From NCBI GenBank assembly GCA_963978235.1, contig CAXBQM010000055.1, forward strand, positions 1 to 7,966: a stretch of 7,966 nt of DNA, read 5' to 3'. The translations under genes were made by a program, and so were the position numbers. Under the pieces are notes generated by a model. That model searched no databases, was not told where the DNA came from, and saw only the letters and a list, made by a program, of their open reading frames with translations. The DNA is from UBA7398 sp963978235. GTDB taxonomy: Bacteria; Actinomycetota; Actinomycetes; Nanopelagicales; Nanopelagicaceae. Of this stretch, positions 1 to 6,304 are shown in pieces. The stretch's first letter is position 1, and every line of letters begins with the position of its first letter.

Positions 1-1217
1 CGAAGTGGCCAGGTGCGTATCCGATAACAGTCGATACAGCCCAAGGAGCGCATTTCACGGATATTGATGGCAATACCTATATCGATCTCTGTTTAGGCGA
101 TACGGGTTCGATGACAGGGCACTCACCTGCGCCAACTGTTGCTGCGATATCAGCACAGATGAATCGCGGGATGACGGCGATGTTGCCAACAGAGGATGCG
201 GCGATTGTTTCGGGTGAATTAGCGCGACGATTTGGGTTGCCGTTGTGGCAATTCACTGTCTCGGCAACGGATGCCAATCGACATGCGATTCGATACAGCA
301 GATTAATTACTGGAAAATCAAAGATCATTGTGATTGATCGGTGTTATCACGGAAGCGTTGACGAAACATTTGCGACGTTAGATTCGGCAGGGAAGACAAT
401 TTCGCGTGAAGGAAATATTGGTGCGCCAGTCTCGCTCGATCAAACAACGAGAGTTGTTTCATTTAATGATCTAGCGGGTATGGAAGAGGCGCTCAAACAT
501 GGTGATGTCGCTGCGATATTGATGGAACCGGCGATGACAAATGTTGGAATTGTTTTACCTGATGATGGATATCTCAGCGCTATTGGTGAACTAGCAAAGA
601 AATATGGAGCGGTATGGATTATTGATGAAACGCACACGATCTCGGTTGGTGCAGGTGGCATGACAGCAAATCTTGGGCTCAAGCCAGATATGTTGACGAT
701 TGGAAAAGCAATCGGTGGTGGAATTCCAACTGGAACCTTTGGCATGACTCACGAGATTTCTCAGCGCATAGCCAAAAAAGTTGAACGGGAAGTTATCGAT
801 ACTGGCGGAATTGGTGGAACGTTGGCGGGTAATGCGCTTTCCCTAGCGGCAATGCGGGCGACGTTAACTGAAGTACTTACCGAGGCTGCCTTCGAAAAGA
901 TGATTCCGCTCGGCCAGCGCTGGTGTGATGGTGTTGACGCAGTAATCAAGGAGTTCTCATTACCGTGGCATTGTTCACGGCTAGGTGCTCGTGGTGAGTA
1001 TCTCTTCTTAAATCGAGCGCCGAGAAATGGTGCGGAAGCTGCGGCAGCGGGAGATTTTGAACTTGAGCAATATATTCATCTTCGATTACTCAATGATGGT
1101 TTCTTGCTCACGCCGTTTCATAATATGGCACTAGTTTCGCCTTACACAACAGCGTCTGACATAGATGCACATACCGAAGCGTTTAGAAAGATGTGCGAAG
1201 AGCTCGTCTCGGCTTAA
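1..1217 (+). CDS. Class III PLP-dependent aminotransferase (GSA aminotransferase-like), 5' partial
   Basis: The frame is open from the left edge (first full codon at 3), so the N-terminus is missing; the ATG at 111 is internal, because the residues before it (WPGAYP, then DGNTYIDLCLGD) are the usual start of the fold-type I, class III family. 404 residues are visible. Seen motifs: YHG at codons 345-353 (PLP ring stacking), an IIDETH segment with the Asp at 624-626 expected to bind the pyridine nitrogen, IGKAIGGG with the Schiff-base Lys at 705-707, and GGTLAGN with the phosphate-contacting Thr at 819-821. The family moves an amino group between an amine or amino acid and a keto compound; glutamate-1-semialdehyde mutases are the nearest well-known relatives. 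Unusual: the family SGTEA motif reads SATDA (261-275), and DETHT replaces the common DEVxT. I cannot name the substrate. It may not be hemL, since the motifs diverge. It ends in a 4-bp convergent overlap with mshD. Confidence 0.86.
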   Translation, partial: KWPGAYPITVDTAQGAHFTDIDGNTYIDLCLGDTGSMTGHSPAPTVAAISAQMNRGMTAMLPTEDAAIVSGELARRFGLPLWQFTVSATDANRHAIRYSRLITGKSKIIVIDRCYHGSVDETFATLDSAGKTISREGNIGAPVSLDQTTRVVSFNDLAGMEEALKHGDVAAILMEPAMTNVGIVLPDDGYLSAIGELAKKYGAVWIIDETHTISVGAGGMTANLGLKPDMLTIGKAIGGGIPTGTFGMTHEISQRIAKKVEREVIDTGGIGGTLAGNALSLAAMRATLTEVLTEAAFEKMIPLGQRWCDGVDAVIKEFSLPWHCSRLGARGEYLFLNRAPRNGAEAAAAGDFELEQYIHLRLLNDGFLLTPFHNMALVSPYTTASDIDAHTEAFRKMCEELVSA

Positions 1218-2128
1218 ACGGTGCGATAGAGAACATCGCGACCGGATTCAGTAAATCCAATCGATGTGTAGAGATTAATCGCTGAAGAGTTAGTTTCATC
1301 AACATAGAGCAAGACCGAGTTGAGCCCTTGGTAGCGGAGATGATGTAGTCCAGCAAGTGCAATGTCTTTGCCAAGTCCGCGACCAGAATAATCAGGATTG
1401 ATACCCATAATGTAAATCTCACCGATTGGTTCGTGGTCATGGTGATCGTTACTTTCGCCATGGCTATGAGTATGACCGCCATGGATCTTTGTCCAACAAA
1501 AGCCAATAATGTTTGATTGATCGATTGCGAGCAGAAATCCTCGGGGATCAAACCACGCTTCATGGGTACGAATATCAAGGTCCTTACTTGTCCATTGGCC
1601 TTGTTCGGGATGTCCGGCAAAAATTCGATTGTTGAGCGCTAACCATTCTTCATTATCGATATCAAGGAGAAAACTTCGAATGGTTGTTGCTGAGTTTGGA
1701 AGAGGAATATCGTCGGTTAATTTTCGTTGCATGTGAATGACACTTCGAACTCGCTGAAAACCATTATGAATCGCAAGGTTTTGAGCACCTGGTAAATCGC
1801 CATGCGACCAGAGTCGAAGCCGCTGGCCAGCAACTTCTTTGACACGTGAAAGTAGTTCTCTGCCGTTTCCTTGGTTTCTATAGTCAGGATGGATAACTAA
1901 TTCAGCGCTCGGGCCATCTACTTGATCAGTGGTATCAAGGTGCGCATAACCAATGAGTGTGCCATTTATTTCGTGGAGGATATGCGTATCTGCGCGGTCG
2001 CCGCCGTGGCGTAGATGAAGCAAGACGTGGTCAGCAATTGGCGGAATTCCATCATGGCTTCGGGCAAGCTCAATCAATTCAAGGACTTGAGATTGAGTTG
2101 TGTGATCGAGGTGCTGTAAAACTTTCAC
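1214..2128 (-). CDS. mshD: Mycothiol synthase (MshD), two GNAT domains
   Basis: Last step of mycothiol synthesis: cytosolic acetyl transfer from acetyl-CoA to the cysteinyl amine of Cys-GlcN-Ins. The 304 residues are near the family's usual ~300-315. Two GNAT repeats are visible: the N-terminal one with AELVIHPDYRNQGNG (residues 75-89) and the C-terminal one with GEIYIMGINPDYSGRGLG (236-253) and NLYTSIGF (285-292). From family knowledge the C-terminal domain is the catalytic one; E237 and Y287 look like the equivalents of the mycobacterial catalytic Glu and Tyr (inference from motif position). A His-rich stretch at residues 216-232 lies directly before E237. The start is GTG at 2126-2128, inside a GTGA overlap with the stop of glnR, so translation is probably coupled and the two form one operon. 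The glnR-mshD pairing is also found in mycobacteria (Rv0818-Rv0819, from memory), which supports the call. Confidence 0.94.
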   Translation of the reverse strand: MKVLQHLDHTTQSQVLELIELARSHDGIPPIADHVLLHLRHGGDRADTHILHEINGTLIGYAHLDTTDQVDGPSAELVIHPDYRNQGNGRELLSRVKEVAGQRLRLWSHGDLPGAQNLAIHNGFQRVRSVIHMQRKLTDDIPLPNSATTIRSFLLDIDNEEWLALNNRIFAGHPEQGQWTSKDLDIRTHEAWFDPRGFLLAIDQSNIIGFCWTKIHGGHTHSHGESNDHHDHEPIGEIYIMGINPDYSGRGLGKDIALAGLHHLRYQGLNSVLLYVDETNSSAINLYTSIGFTESGRDVLYRTV

Positions 2129-2835
2129 GAGAGAAGTTCGGAGAGCGATGCATCCTTGCCGTTGAGTGTGAAGCGATATCCCACGTTACGAACTGTGCCA
2201 ATGATTGATTCAAATTCAGGACCAAGTTTTGAGCGAAGGCGTCGAATATGCACGTCGACTGTTCGTGTACCACCGAAGTAGTCATAGCCCCAGATTTCTT
2301 GCAAGAGTTGGGAGCGAGTGAAAACTCGACCGGGGTGCTGTGCGAGATATTTTAGAAGTTCAAATTCCTTAAAAGTTAAATCAAGTGATCGGCCTTTTAT
2401 TTTTGCGGTGTAGCTCTTCTCATCAATAATTACTTCGCCACTACGAATTTCGCCAGATGTTGGATCAGCAGCAATTCGCAGCGCTTCAACTTTTCCGATT
2501 GCAACTCGAATACGCGCATCTGTTTCGGCAGGACCAGCAGTATCAAGGATGACATCATCAACTCCCCACTCGGCTGAAAGTGCAGTGAGACCACCTTCAG
2601 TGGTGATGGCGATAATGGGGCAACCAACGCCAGTACTAGTAAAGAGCCGCGCAAGTGCTTTTGATTGCGGAAGATCGCGCCGGGCATCGAGGAAAACGAG
2701 ATCAACATCAGGAACATCGACGAGGACAGATGATTCAGCCGGAAGAATTTTGACCGTATGTTGCAACAAGGCGAGCGCAGGTAATACTTCAGCGCTTGCG
2801 CCTAAAGTATTAGTAAGTAAGAGAATGCGTGCCAT
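2125..2835 (-). CDS. glnR: GlnR-type OmpR-family regulator of nitrogen metabolism
   Basis: Orphan response regulator, 236 residues. The N-terminus MARILLLTNTLGASAEVLPAL closely matches what I recall of actinobacterial GlnR. The receiver domain (about 1-115) lacks the acidic pair that normally follows strand 1, but keeps an Asp at exactly residue 50 (VFLDARRDLP). GlnR proteins are known to work without classical phosphorylation. The winged-helix DNA-binding domain spans about 130-225, with LTFKEFELLKYL (153-164), RSQLLQEIWGYD (174-185), the recognition helix TRTVDVHIRRLRSKLG (190-205) and wing VRNVGYRF (215-222). Known role: activating or repressing ammonium-assimilation genes such as glnA and amtB. 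I chose the ATG at 2833-2835 because the longer open frame upstream runs through the divergent promoter into ygfZ and its residues do not fit the family. The gene overlaps mshD by 4 bp (GTGA). A -10-like hexamer lies 9 bp upstream of the ATG. Confidence 0.91.
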   Translation of the reverse strand: MARILLLTNTLGASAEVLPALALLQHTVKILPAESSVLVDVPDVDLVFLDARRDLPQSKALARLFTSTGVGCPIIAITTEGGLTALSAEWGVDDVILDTAGPAETDARIRVAIGKVEALRIAADPTSGEIRSGEVIIDEKSYTAKIKGRSLDLTFKEFELLKYLAQHPGRVFTRSQLLQEIWGYDYFGGTRTVDVHIRRLRSKLGPEFESIIGTVRNVGYRFTLNGKDASLSELLS

Positions 2836-2837
2836 AA

Positions 2838-2869
2838 GAGTGCAAGGGTACTTGAAGCAGAATGCACTC
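2838..2869. repeat. Inverted repeat between divergent glnR and ygfZ, candidate operator
   Basis: Perfect 7-bp arms GAGTGCA (2838-2844) and TGCACTC (2863-2869) are separated by 18 bp. Nested inside is a shorter palindrome, CAAG-ggta-CTTG (2843-2854). Both cover the putative glnR -10 box. An autoregulatory or other operator is possible. It does not contain a clean GlnR box of the GTnAC-n6-GAAAC kind, so the binding factor is unknown. Confidence 0.4.
2845..2850 (-). promoter_or_regulatory. Putative -10 box of the glnR-mshD operon
   Basis: Read on the minus strand this is TACCCT, fitting the actinobacterial TANNNT pattern, and it ends 9 bp before the glnR ATG. That would give a leader of only a few bases or none. 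No convincing -35 is visible. Confidence 0.45.
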
Positions 2870-2886
2870 GAAAATTGGAGTGAGCC

Positions 2887-2892
2887 TAGACT
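2887..2892 (+). promoter_or_regulatory. Putative -10 box of ygfZ, leaderless arrangement
   Basis: TAGACT lies six bases before the ygfZ ATG at 2899, so transcription would begin at or next to the start codon. No Shine-Dalgarno sequence fits in the gap and no -35 is evident. The same spacing recurs at 3831 and, on the minus strand, at 6305-6310. Confidence 0.55.
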
Positions 2893-2898
2893 TCGCAT

Positions 2899-3813
2899 AT
2901 GTCGCCATCGCCAGTCCTCGTTGAAGACGGTCCTGATAAAGGTGCGGTCTGGCATTGTGGTGAAGTAGCGAAGGAACAGCGCGCGTTAGCTGAGGGTAGA
3001 GCGTGGGCAGATTTATCGCATCGCACCGTTATTGCTGTTAGCGGCGAAGAGCGATTGACGTATTTACATGCTGTGACAACGCAATTTGTAGAAAATCTTC
3101 AACCCGGAGTGTGGCACGACGCATTAATCCTGGATGCACAAGGACATATTGCTCATCAATTTATTCTGGTTGATGATGGCGCGACAACTTATTTACAGGT
3201 CGATAGTGAGCGCGCTGAACCACTCATAAATTATTTAAACAAGATGAAATTTATGATGAAAGTTGATGTGCAAGATGCATCAAGTGATTTTGTTATTGTG
3301 CGAGCACCAGGAAAATCAGATGCGATAGGTGGACCGTACGCGCTCGTTCCGGTCAGTGAGAAAAAAGAAACATTTGAAGCATTCAATCAAGCAAATCTAC
3401 AAGTGGGAATGTGGGCACTTGAAGCCGAGCGAGTAGCACACGGTAGAGCGCGAATTGGATTAGAGACTGATCACAAATCTATTCCTAACGAATTAGGTTT
3501 CTTAAATGGCGCGGTCCATATGAAGAAAGGCTGTTATCCAGGGCAAGAGACTGTCGCCAAAGTATTTAATCTGGGACATCCGCCTCGTCGATTGGTCTTG
3601 CTTCACCTTGATGGCAGTGATGTGAAGATTCCATCACACGGCACTCCAGTCTTGAATGGTGAAACTGAAGTGGGATTTGTCGGGACCGTTGCGCGACATT
3701 ATGAATTGGGAACGATTGCGTTAGCGATGATTAAACGAACTGTGCCCAAAGATGCAACGCTGCACGTCGCCGGAATTCCAGCGTCACAAGAGATTCTTGT
3801 GCCGAATGAATAA
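2899..3813 (+). CDS. ygfZ: YgfZ/GcvT-like folate-binding protein (Fe-S cluster maintenance)
   Basis: 304-residue cytosolic protein of the YgfZ family, relatives of the glycine-cleavage T protein. The family binds tetrahydrofolate and supports assembly or repair of certain Fe-S enzymes. The diagnostic signature is present: KGCYPGQE at residues 210-217 with the conserved Cys212. Other family-like stretches are ADLSHRTVIAVSGEERLTYL (37-56) and LILDAQGHI (76-84), which correspond to the GcvT-like barrel, and a C-terminal beta domain from about 225 on. The ATG at 2899 is preferred because a -10 box lies six bases before it and the N-terminal region leading to AEGRAWADLSHR has the expected length. 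Being divergent from glnR with 63 bp between, it shares that control region. A homologue (Rv0811c, from memory) lies near glnR-mshD in M. tuberculosis, which fits this neighbourhood. Confidence 0.92.
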   Translation: MSPSPVLVEDGPDKGAVWHCGEVAKEQRALAEGRAWADLSHRTVIAVSGEERLTYLHAVTTQFVENLQPGVWHDALILDAQGHIAHQFILVDDGATTYLQVDSERAEPLINYLNKMKFMMKVDVQDASSDFVIVRAPGKSDAIGGPYALVPVSEKKETFEAFNQANLQVGMWALEAERVAHGRARIGLETDHKSIPNELGFLNGAVHMKKGCYPGQETVAKVFNLGHPPRRLVLLHLDGSDVKIPSHGTPVLNGETEVGFVGTVARHYELGTIALAMIKRTVPKDATLHVAGIPASQEILVPNE

Positions 3814-3830
3814 AGCCTTTGGTCAATAAG

Positions 3831-3836
3831 TAGAAT
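3831..3836 (+). promoter_or_regulatory. Putative -10 box for the microprotein-nitrobindin pair
   Basis: TAGAAT, a good match to TATAAT, is followed by exactly six bases and then the ATG at 3843. It lies in the 29-bp gap after ygfZ. The spacing equals that at ygfZ and supports both the small gene and a leaderless message. Confidence 0.55.
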
Positions 3837-3842
3837 CAGCTA

Positions 3843-3965
3843 ATGGAAATCCTCACCACAATTCTCTTAATCCTTGCGTGTGCGGGTGTGGGATTGGCGT
3901 TAATTGGCCAGGCAATGAAATCAATACGAGCGCTACGACGAGTAGCCAGTAAAGGACAGCAGTAA
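3843..3965 (+). CDS. 40-residue single-helix membrane microprotein, unknown function
   Basis: I do not recognise a family. The frame encodes 40 residues: a hydrophobic segment (ILTTILLILACAGVGLALIG, residues 3-22) long enough to span the membrane once, then a basic tail (KSIRALRRVASKGQQ, 26-40) that by the positive-inside rule would face the cytoplasm. Support for it being real: a TAGAAT box six bases before its ATG; a TAATG junction in which its TAA stop shares one base with the ATG of the nitrobindin-like gene, implying coupled translation; and without it this compact genome would have a 151-bp gap. The helix carries one Cys and several small residues, so it might pair with another helix. 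Its length would place it below many gene-finding cutoffs. It could also be a short leader peptide setting translation of the next gene. Confidence 0.6.
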   Translation: MEILTTILLILACAGVGLALIGQAMKSIRALRRVASKGQQ

Positions 3966-4465
3966 TGGCATTTGTTATCCCAGAAGGTTTACATCCAGAT
4001 CTCATGCCGTTGGCGTGGATGGTGGGAACGTGGCGCGGGAAAGGCCATGGTGAGTATCCCGGAATCCAGCCATTTCAATTCGCTCATGAAGTGACTTTTA
4101 ACCACGATGGTCGTGCTTTCCTCACCTATTTTTCTCGTTCGTGGATCATCGATGACAACAACGAGATCATCAAGCAATCCGCATCAGAGACTGGATTCTG
4201 GCGAGTTTCTGGTGAGAAGAAGTTAGAAGTTTTGATTTCTCATAGCACTGGAATTACTGAAGGTTGGGTTGGAATGTTTGATGGACCAAAGATTCAGTTA
4301 GTAATGGATCAAGGTTATTCCGCTCCTACTGCGAAAGTTGTTAATGAAGGACAACGTTTATACGGACTTGTTGAAGGCGAACTCTTCTTTGCCTACGACA
4401 TGGCGTACGGCGACCACAAATTACAAGCACATGTGTGGTCGACGTTGCCGCGGTCTACTAATTAA
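3965..4465 (+). CDS. Nitrobindin/THAP4-like heme-binding beta-barrel protein (DUF1794)
   Basis: 166 residues, the usual size for this lipocalin/FABP-like ten-strand barrel family. The defining N-terminal motif GTWRGKGHGEYPGI sits at 21-34 (pattern GxWxGxGxGxYP), and the alternating strand pattern continues through VTFNHDGRAFLTYFSRSW (43-60) and ETGFWRV (76-82). Known members bind ferric heme through a C-terminal histidine and react with nitric oxide or peroxynitrite; here H156 in LQAHVWSTLPR is the candidate ligand. Some actinobacterial relatives (Rv0813c type) were described as fatty-acid-binding-like and may not carry heme, so the ligand is uncertain. No signal peptide; cytosolic. The start at 3965 overlaps the microprotein stop by one base, so the two are probably one transcript. 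No hairpin terminator is seen in the 27 bp before the convergent gene end. Confidence 0.85.
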   Translation: MAFVIPEGLHPDLMPLAWMVGTWRGKGHGEYPGIQPFQFAHEVTFNHDGRAFLTYFSRSWIIDDNNEIIKQSASETGFWRVSGEKKLEVLISHSTGITEGWVGMFDGPKIQLVMDQGYSAPTAKVVNEGQRLYGLVEGELFFAYDMAYGDHKLQAHVWSTLPRSTN

Positions 4466-4492
4466 CCTTCATTATTAGCGATGACTTCAGTT

Positions 4493-6298
4493 TTAGCGGT
4501 GATAGGTACGTTTCGCTGACGTAAATGCAGTGAACTGCGATGCAGATGTCATTGAAGTATTGATTTCAATACTTAATGTGCCATCGCTATTTACTTGGAT
4601 ACCTACGACACCAATTGTTTGTCCGGCAGAGAGCGTGTAACCAACTGCCCATGGTGCTTTCGTTCCATCAACTCGCGCAGTTGTTCCAGCTGGCTCGGTT
4701 GGTGAGGCAGTGACGAGTTTGTATGCGACAAGTCCGTTGCTTGCAGTTAATTTATCTGGCGCTACGGAACTTCCTTCAACAACCATCATGGCTTGCTTGA
4801 AATCACCGTTGGGATCAGTAAACCAACCTGCAGAGAAAATCCATTTTGAATTATCGACTTCATGAGGTGCGATTGCTAAATGGCTCCATGGGTAGCCATT
4901 CTTTCCGGCTGGCGCACCGTATACCGGAGATGTTGAATTGAGAATGTTCGAATCTAGTTGTCCGCCGTAACCATTAGTTCCGGCAAGGAACCAGTTTCCG
5001 CTTGCAGTACCGGCAACATCCCAATCAATCTTGCCTGAGGTTGTACTTGCCTTACGTTGAATTTGATCAGTCATCGCAGTACGAATGGTTGGGGTGAAAT
5101 ATTGCAAATAATCGGTGGTGTATGGCTTCCACGCATCACCTGTTAAATAGGCAAACGGATTAACAAATCCGCTCAACCAACTGTTGCCATCGAAGGTATT
5201 GAAATCAAGTGGGTTATCGCGTTGTTGACCAAATTCTTGACCGGCTTTTACCGCCACCATTGGTCGAAGAATTTCATTGGTTGATAGTTTGCTTGCATAG
5301 CTAGCGAGAACTCCGGAGATCTTATTGAGAACCATGTACACGGTATAAAGATTGCAATCATGGCGGATAACTACGCGAAGTGTTTTGAGTGAATTACCTA
5401 AAGTGCTGACTTCAACAATAGTTCCATCAGCAGGTGCGGTCACAGAAACAAAATCGCTATCGCTCACTGAAGTTTTTGAAAGAACTTTTAAACCTAAGTA
5501 CGCGTGATCGATTGGAGTTACGTGATCGCCAATCATCGCGCCATAAGGAATAGTTGGAGCGAGTTGGTCGAGTGGAACAACCGGACTGGTGAATGAAACC
5601 GAACTTGCTCGACAGCTTGTTTCCTTAGCGTTGGGATCACTAATTGCTTGTGGAAGTGAGGGATACCAAGCAGGGCGTGAGCTCCATCCACCGCTAGGCA
5701 TTGTTGGTGCATCAGTTGAAATTGGCCAGGCATATTTTCCGCTTCGACAGACAAGTGTTTGACCAGATGTTGTCAGCGTGAGCGAACCTGAAGTAGAGCA
5801 GTTTGCACCGAAGCTAATGGAGTTAGAACTACTGCCTGATCCGCCACCAGATCCACTTCCTGATCCACTTCCCGAACCAGAATTATTTGAAGTTTGTGGA
5901 CGCCACGAAGATTTTCCATCGCCGCCAAGTGTGCAATACATCGTTACACCAGCAGTGGTTACGCCGGTCTTTGGGCCATTTGCATCGCAGAGAATTCCTT
6001 CGGTAACAGTCGAAGAATTTGATGGGGAACTCGAATTAGATGTTTGTTGTGAAGAAGTTTGTTGTGAAGAAGTTTGTGGCGAAGTGTTTGACGTATTACT
6101 AGTGGAAACTTTGACGCCTTTAGACCAGACCAATTTCTTTCCGGATTTAATGCAGGTGTATTCGTAACCGGCAGCGACCTGCTTGAGATTGAGCTTGGTA
6201 CATGTCGACCCTGCTTTAGGCGCAGCCGCTTGAGTTGCGGTAAAGAACCCGAGAAGTAGTGGCAGTGATGAAAGAATGGCGACAGTACGAAGTTTCAT
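4493..6298 (-). CDS. Secreted multi-cysteine-module protein with degenerate M23/LytM-like region
   Basis: 601 residues. A Sec signal peptide is clear: K2/R4, hydrophobic 6-21, then TQA-AAP giving cleavage near 24-26. Next come three short modules, each with two Cys and a Trp: C33/C49/W58, C104/C122/W132 and C167/C184/W191. They are joined by Ser/Thr/Gln/Asn-rich (62-98) and Gly-Ser (140-160) linkers. The remaining two Cys (229, 315) make eight in all, so every one could be disulfide-bonded. From about 250, GDHVTPIDHAYLGL, VSVTAPADGTIVEV and VVIRHDCNLYTVYMVLNKI resemble an M23 peptidase core, but the usual YxH metal motif reads YMV, so peptidase activity looks lost. The C-terminal ~200 residues are unassigned. 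The ATG at 6296-6298 is chosen because it starts the signal peptide and has a -10 box six bases upstream; the longer frame would bury the signal. Likely cell-surface or wall-associated; function unknown. Confidence 0.82.
   Translation of the reverse strand: MKLRTVAILSSLPLLLGFFTATQAAAPKAGSTCTKLNLKQVAAGYEYTCIKSGKKLVWSKGVKVSTSNTSNTSPQTSSQQTSSQQTSNSSSPSNSSTVTEGILCDANGPKTGVTTAGVTMYCTLGGDGKSSWRPQTSNNSGSGSGSGSGSGGGSGSSSNSISFGANCSTSGSLTLTTSGQTLVCRSGKYAWPISTDAPTMPSGGWSSRPAWYPSLPQAISDPNAKETSCRASSVSFTSPVVPLDQLAPTIPYGAMIGDHVTPIDHAYLGLKVLSKTSVSDSDFVSVTAPADGTIVEVSTLGNSLKTLRVVIRHDCNLYTVYMVLNKISGVLASYASKLSTNEILRPMVAVKAGQEFGQQRDNPLDFNTFDGNSWLSGFVNPFAYLTGDAWKPYTTDYLQYFTPTIRTAMTDQIQRKASTTSGKIDWDVAGTASGNWFLAGTNGYGGQLDSNILNSTSPVYGAPAGKNGYPWSHLAIAPHEVDNSKWIFSAGWFTDPNGDFKQAMMVVEGSSVAPDKLTASNGLVAYKLVTASPTEPAGTTARVDGTKAPWAVGYTLSAGQTIGVVGIQVNSDGTLSIEINTSMTSASQFTAFTSAKRTYHR
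5825..5881 (-). repeat. Gly-Ser linker repeat in the secreted protein
   Basis: Encodes residues 140-158, an alternating Ser-Gly run between cysteine modules 2 and 3. At DNA level a 12-bp unit, gatccacttcc(t/c), occurs twice in tandem at 5850-5873 on the plus strand. It acts as a flexible spacer and may vary in length between strains. Confidence 0.7.
6045..6089 (-). repeat. 15-bp tandem repeat encoding TSSQQ in the secreted protein
   Basis: The plus-strand unit tgttgtgaagaagtt is perfectly duplicated (6045-6059, 6060-6074) and followed by a degraded third copy (6075-6089). In the protein this reads TSxxQ TSSQQ TSSQQ-like pentapeptides around residues 70-85. The 15-bp unit is in frame, so gain or loss of copies would change linker length only. 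Confidence 0.8.
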
Positions 6299-6304
6299 GG
6301 CGCG

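Noticed and set aside
2836..2955. A 40-residue N-terminal extension of glnR up to 2955
   Set aside because: It would run through the divergent promoter and into ygfZ, while MARILLLTN at 2835 matches the family start and has a -10 box just upstream.
2549..2968. 139-residue plus-strand frame across the glnR start
   Set aside because: Antisense to glnR, basic and Ser/Arg-rich composition typical of a shadow frame, and it runs into ygfZ in another frame.
3814..3830. Possible terminator after ygfZ
   Set aside because: No inverted repeat of useful length; the stretch is explained better as upstream part of the next promoter.
4466..4492. Possible bidirectional terminator between the nitrobindin-like and secreted-protein genes
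   Set aside because: The 27 bp hold no stem-loop with a T run that I can see; AT-rich only.
5778..6167. 129-residue plus-strand frame rich in Glu, Pro and Cys repeats
   Set aside because: It is the antisense reading of the low-complexity linkers of the secreted protein; its repeats mirror the Ser/Gly/Gln repeats and it has no family resemblance.
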